From JBBRMG01 sp038230955 (GTDB taxonomy: Bacteria > Patescibacteriota > Doudnabacteria > UBA920), in contig JBBRMG010000014.1 in the NCBI GenBank assembly GCA_038230955.1, forward strand, positions 1 to 30,575: a stretch of 30,575 nucleotides of DNA, in the 5' to 3' direction. Shown in pieces: positions 27,689-30,575 of the stretch. A model generated the notes under the pieces. It was not told the DNA's origin and searched no databases. It was given only the letters and a program-made list of their open reading frames with translations. The translations under genes were made by a program, and so were the position numbers. How positions within the stretch are numbered: position 1 is the first letter of the stretch; the number at the start of each line of letters is the position of its first letter.

Positions 27689-30575
27689 TTAAGGAGCTGC
27701 TCCGCCGCCGCCGCCCTGACCGCCGCCAACTGTAAATATAACAGTAGGGATTGATGTATAGCCACTACCACCTGCGGTAATTGTCACAGATGTTACTGTC
27801 CCATTAGTTAATACAGCTGTACCAGTGGCACCGCTACCGCCGCCGCCCGAGAAAGATACTGTGGGAGGGGTAGAACCATAACCTGAACCACCGCAAACAA
27901 TTGTAACTGAACTGACAGCGTTAGTGGTAACCACGGCAGTTCCGGTTGCCGTAGTACTACAACTGCTGCTACCGCCTCCGCTACCGCCGCCAGAAGAACT
28001 ACCGCCGCTTGCGCCACCACCGCCGGCAGATGAACCGGCAGAGCCCGCGCCAGCCTCTGTGGCATTACCGCCGCCTCCGCCACTAAAGACAATGAAAGCC
28101 CAGCAAGTACCATTATTTCCTTGATTAAACAACAAAGGATTTTGAGCTAAGGTGATACCGCCGGAACATATCCCATCCTGAACATCGACGTAAGAAAGAC
28201 TGGCTGTACCGTTTAGAGTAATAGTCCACTGAGACCCAGCAGATGAGCTTTTTAGCCAAACTGTTCTAAAGGGCGCACCAGTTGCCGTAAGAGCCCCGGC
28301 GAATGTGTACGTATTACCACTAGCAAACTTAATATAAGACCCGGCCGTTGTATCAGTAAAGTTATTAAAGATTGTTCCGCTTGCGCCAGCAATATTCGAA
28401 GTCAAATTAGCTGCAGTCGGAGCAATTACCACTGTTCCACTATTGTGAGTGAAAGTTCCATTATTAGTAAAGTCGCCATTGATTGTTAGAGTAGTGCTTG
28501 GAGCAACGAAACTGCCGTTGGTAATAGTAAAATTGTTTGCTGTAATCGCACCGCCGGCTGTAAAAGTATTGCTGGCTTTGTTAACAATTAAGTTATTATA
28601 AGTAAGCGCAGGAATAGTAGTGCCGGTCGTAGCAGCAGAAGAGAAGTCCACTGTCCCAGTTCCGGCAGTGAAGGTACCATTAGCGACAATTGGAATACCG
28701 TTACCAGTTAAGGATAGTTGGTTTGATCCAAGGCTTAATGTTTGAGATGCATCAATTGTGACAGAAGTTGCTTTGATATTGGAGGCAAGGGAGAGGGTTG
28801 TTGCTGAAGCACTCGGAGTTACGTAACGAACAATGACGATACCCGAACCACCTGCTGCACCAGCGCCTGAGCAAGGCCCACTACAGCCGGAGTTTAGATA
28901 TCCTCCAGCGCCACCACCGCCACCTGTATTTGCTGTCCCAGCTGTGCCTGCAGAAGATGAATATCCTCCCGCACCGCCACCTCCAGCACCACCTGAGCCA
29001 CCATTATTTCCACCTGGATTTCGTGCACCGCCGCCACCGCCACCAGCATAAGTAACAGCAGAACCAGATAGAGAGCTGGAAACACCGGCACCACCGTTAC
29101 CAGGTGTGCCATTGGTGGCGTTACCACCAGCTGCTCCCGCACCTCCACCACCGGCACCATCATTAGAGTTTGCTCCAGCTGTACCACCAGCGCTTCCTTG
29201 TCCGGATGTACCGAGTTGTGCACTTGCACCACTGGCCGCACCCTGACCGCCACCGGATCCACCATTAGAAGAACCATTGCTAATATGATTATAATCTCCG
29301 CCACCGCCACCGCCGGTTGCGGTCAATGCACCAAATACTGAATTCGATCCGACCGAGCCACCGCCGCCACCATAAACACCAATAGTGTCATCCGCAGCCG
29401 CACCAGCTCCGCCAGCGCCAACAGTAACGGTATAATTTTGGTTAGAAACTGTATATCCAGTGCTGGTTAACACACCGCCACCGCCACCGCCGCCGCCGAT
29501 TGTCTCACCACCGCCACCGCCGCCGCCAACAATCAAATAATCAACCGCACTGACTGAGGCTCCAGGATTAAAAGTCCCACTTGAAGTAAATGTATGGATT
29601 GTATAACCACCAGCATGAGTAATGGTTCCACCAGTACCATCAGTGCCAGCGACTGATCCAGAAACCTGTAAAGCACCAACATCTTGTTTGGTAGCATTGT
29701 TATCTGTCACTGTTTGGCTGGCGCCAGCTGCAAAAACTACAGTGCCAGCACCCTTTGTCACACTACCACCGTTAGTTACTGTTAGACTGCCACGGATAGT
29801 TGTTGTTGTACCAGGCATAGTGTAGGTACCGCTACCGCCCAAAGTTAGATTGTTAAATGTAGCTGCAGTAATGTTGGCGGTACTTCCAGTGTATTGAACT
29901 GTTCCGGTGCCAGATGTAAATGTACCAGTTGTTGTCAGTGGTGTACCAGTACCGCTTAATACCAAGGTATTAGCACCAGCGGAAAGAGTTGCGCCACTAG
30001 TTATAGTCACAGCATTAGCAGTGGTAGTACCAACCAAAGAGTACGTCCCAGTACCACCAGCAGTTAAATTATAATAAGTTGCTGCAGTAATGTTGGCGGT
30101 ACTTCCAGTGTATTGAACTGTTCCGGTGCCAGGTGTAAATGTACCAGTTGCTGTCAGTGGTGTACCCGTGCCGCTCAAAATCAACGTATTAGCGCCTAAA
30201 GCCAAAGCTCCACCGGAATTTATTGCAACACTAGGTGCCTGATGGGTAGCAGTTAAAGTGACTGTATGGGTATTGGCTATAGTTACGCTCTGGCTAATTG
30301 AAGGAAAATCTGTTCCTGCCATACAACTAACTGTGCATGAGCCGCCCCATGTTGTACCAACATTCCAGTTCCCTGTCTGGGTAGAAGTAAGACCATAACC
30401 AGTTGGCGTAAAAGGAGCACCGGTAATTGCAGTACCAGCATCATAGTTGCCGTTAGTATCTTGCTGGAACACTTTGTAAGAATAGGCTTGGCCAGCGGTG
30501 AGGTTAGTAGAAGTACAACCTGCGCTACCGCCGTTACCGTCAACCTTGCTTTGAGCGGTAGATGCAGCAGATGAA
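27689..30575 (-). CDS. Giant glycine-rich repeat surface protein, C-terminal part (start outside window)
   Basis: At least 962 codons; the frame is open to the window edge and continues upstream of any start here (the GTG at 30472 is inside a fibronectin-like TAGQAYSYKVFQQDTNGNYD). After that come ~73-residue beta-solenoid-like repeats (GTGTVQYTGSTANITAA...). Then a polyglycine-rich domain of about 250 residues beginning GGYTIHTFTSSGTF and VDYLIVGGGGGGG and ending GSGIVIVRY, the layout of the Pfam Glycine-rich domain, then more repeats, a second Gly/Ser-rich linker, and two GGSGYxSxPTVxF units at the end. Probably exported and adhesive. No C-terminal anchor or sorting signal is visible. Confidence 0.85.
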   Translation of the reverse strand, partial: SSAASTAQSKVDGNGGSAGCTSTNLTAGQAYSYKVFQQDTNGNYDAGTAITGAPFTPTGYGLTSTQTGNWNVGTTWGGSCTVSCMAGTDFPSISQSVTIANTHTVTLTATHQAPSVAINSGGALALGANTLILSGTGTPLTATGTFTPGTGTVQYTGSTANITAATYYNLTAGGTGTYSLVGTTTANAVTITSGATLSAGANTLVLSGTGTPLTTTGTFTSGTGTVQYTGSTANITAATFNNLTLGGSGTYTMPGTTTTIRGSLTVTNGGSVTKGAGTVVFAAGASQTVTDNNATKQDVGALQVSGSVAGTDGTGGTITHAGGYTIHTFTSSGTFNPGASVSAVDYLIVGGGGGGGETIGGGGGGGGVLTSTGYTVSNQNYTVTVGAGGAGAAADDTIGVYGGGGGSVGSNSVFGALTATGGGGGGDYNHISNGSSNGGSGGGQGAASGASAQLGTSGQGSAGGTAGANSNDGAGGGGAGAAGGNATNGTPGNGGAGVSSSLSGSAVTYAGGGGGGARNPGGNNGGSGGAGGGGAGGYSSSAGTAGTANTGGGGGAGGYLNSGCSGPCSGAGAAGGSGIVIVRYVTPSASATTLSLASNIKATSVTIDASQTLSLGSNQLSLTGNGIPIVANGTFTAGTGTVDFSSAATTGTTIPALTYNNLIVNKASNTFTAGGAITANNFTITNGSFVAPSTTLTINGDFTNNGTFTHNSGTVVIAPTAANLTSNIAGASGTIFNNFTDTTAGSYIKFASGNTYTFAGALTATGAPFRTVWLKSSSAGSQWTITLNGTASLSYVDVQDGICSGGITLAQNPLLFNQGNNGTCWAFIVFSGGGGGNATEAGAGSAGSSAGGGGASGGSSSGGGSGGGSSSCSTTATGTAVVTTNAVSSVTIVCGGSGYGSTPPTVSFSGGGGSGATGTAVLTNGTVTSVTITAGGSGYTSIPTVIFTVGGGQGGGGGAAP
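29862..30166. repeat. 219-bp-period DNA repeat in the glycine-rich gene
   Basis: The block 29862-29947 recurs at 30081-30166, 86 bp with about two mismatches. The period of 219 bp is 73 codons. Near-identity at DNA level implies recent duplication or gene conversion. Confidence 0.8.

Noticed and set aside
27924..29051. Pro/Ala-rich plus-strand ORFs opposite the glycine-rich gene (27924-28124, 28833-29051, 29622-29825)
   Set aside because: They are the antisense reading of GGN-rich codons; no ribosome site or promoter, and composition mirrors the real gene.
28900..29540. CRISPR-like array suggested by regular GCCACC/ACCGCC repeats
   Set aside because: Repeats are irregular glycine codons in an open frame; there are no constant-length spacers.
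30472..30575. GTG at 30472 as the start of the glycine-rich protein
   Set aside because: The frame stays open and domain-like (TAGQAYSYKVFQQDTNG) up to the window edge, so the true start is outside.
1..30575. TGA read as glycine (code 25)
   Set aside because: Long frames contain no internal TGA and are complete with the standard code; TGA ends the RlmI-like gene at the expected length.

Overview
The window looks like chromosome of a small-genome bacterium of the Patescibacteria/CPR type, perhaps Saccharibacteria-like. This is inferred from tight packing, very short intergenic spaces, a short valyl-tRNA synthetase (748 aa), many small membrane or secreted proteins of unknown function, and very large surface proteins. 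The standard code with TGA as stop fits: all long frames are open, and TAA/TAG end nearly every gene. No rRNA, tRNA or CRISPR array was seen.

Layout. 1-323: the start of a probable transposase gene interrupting a thioredoxin gene. 423-3422: an envelope thiol-redox module, with a Met/His-rich secreted protein divergent from a membrane-anchored DUF6799-like/thioredoxin protein followed by a DipZ-type CcdA-TlpA fusion. The two sides share a 36-bp palindrome that carries both -35 boxes. 3428-3998: XRE regulator plus small membrane protein. 4001-6239: lipid-phosphate group (metallophosphoesterase, DAG-kinase-like enzyme, PAP2 phosphatase). 6298-9017: AI-2E-type transporter, 14-TM MFS exporter and a 55-aa membrane protein. 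9072-10575: heme-oxygenase-fold diiron-type protein divergent from a TrmB-family regulator. 10692-11028: two tiny membrane peptides. 11096-14038 (minus): ABC-F ATPase, TrhO tRNA hydroxylase and Cu/Zn superoxide dismutase. 14157-16613: SGNH hydrolase, a His/Met-rich membrane protein and a YhfW-like FAD oxidoreductase without a Rieske domain. 16698-21687: RlmI-like methyltransferase, GIY-YIG protein, S66/MccF-like peptidase, polyprenyl synthetase, a 62-aa protein and TsaD. 21684-25624: a secreted four-Cys protein, a 48-aa protein, ValS and an 81-aa protein. 25669-30575: a two-TM surface protein, an ORF6N protein and the C-terminal part of a giant glycine-rich adhesin-like protein that runs off the window.

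Themes. Several proteins suggest handling of thiols, copper and oxygen at the envelope: the DUF6799-like/Trx protein (its cis-Pro position is His), DipZ, three Met/His-rich proteins, Cu/Zn SOD and the diiron protein. About ten genes have a -10 hexamer only 6-11 nt before the start codon, which implies leaderless mRNAs; the clearest regulated genes instead have leaders with Shine-Dalgarno sequences. Four convergent gene pairs meet within 0-3 bp or overlap, without a terminator.
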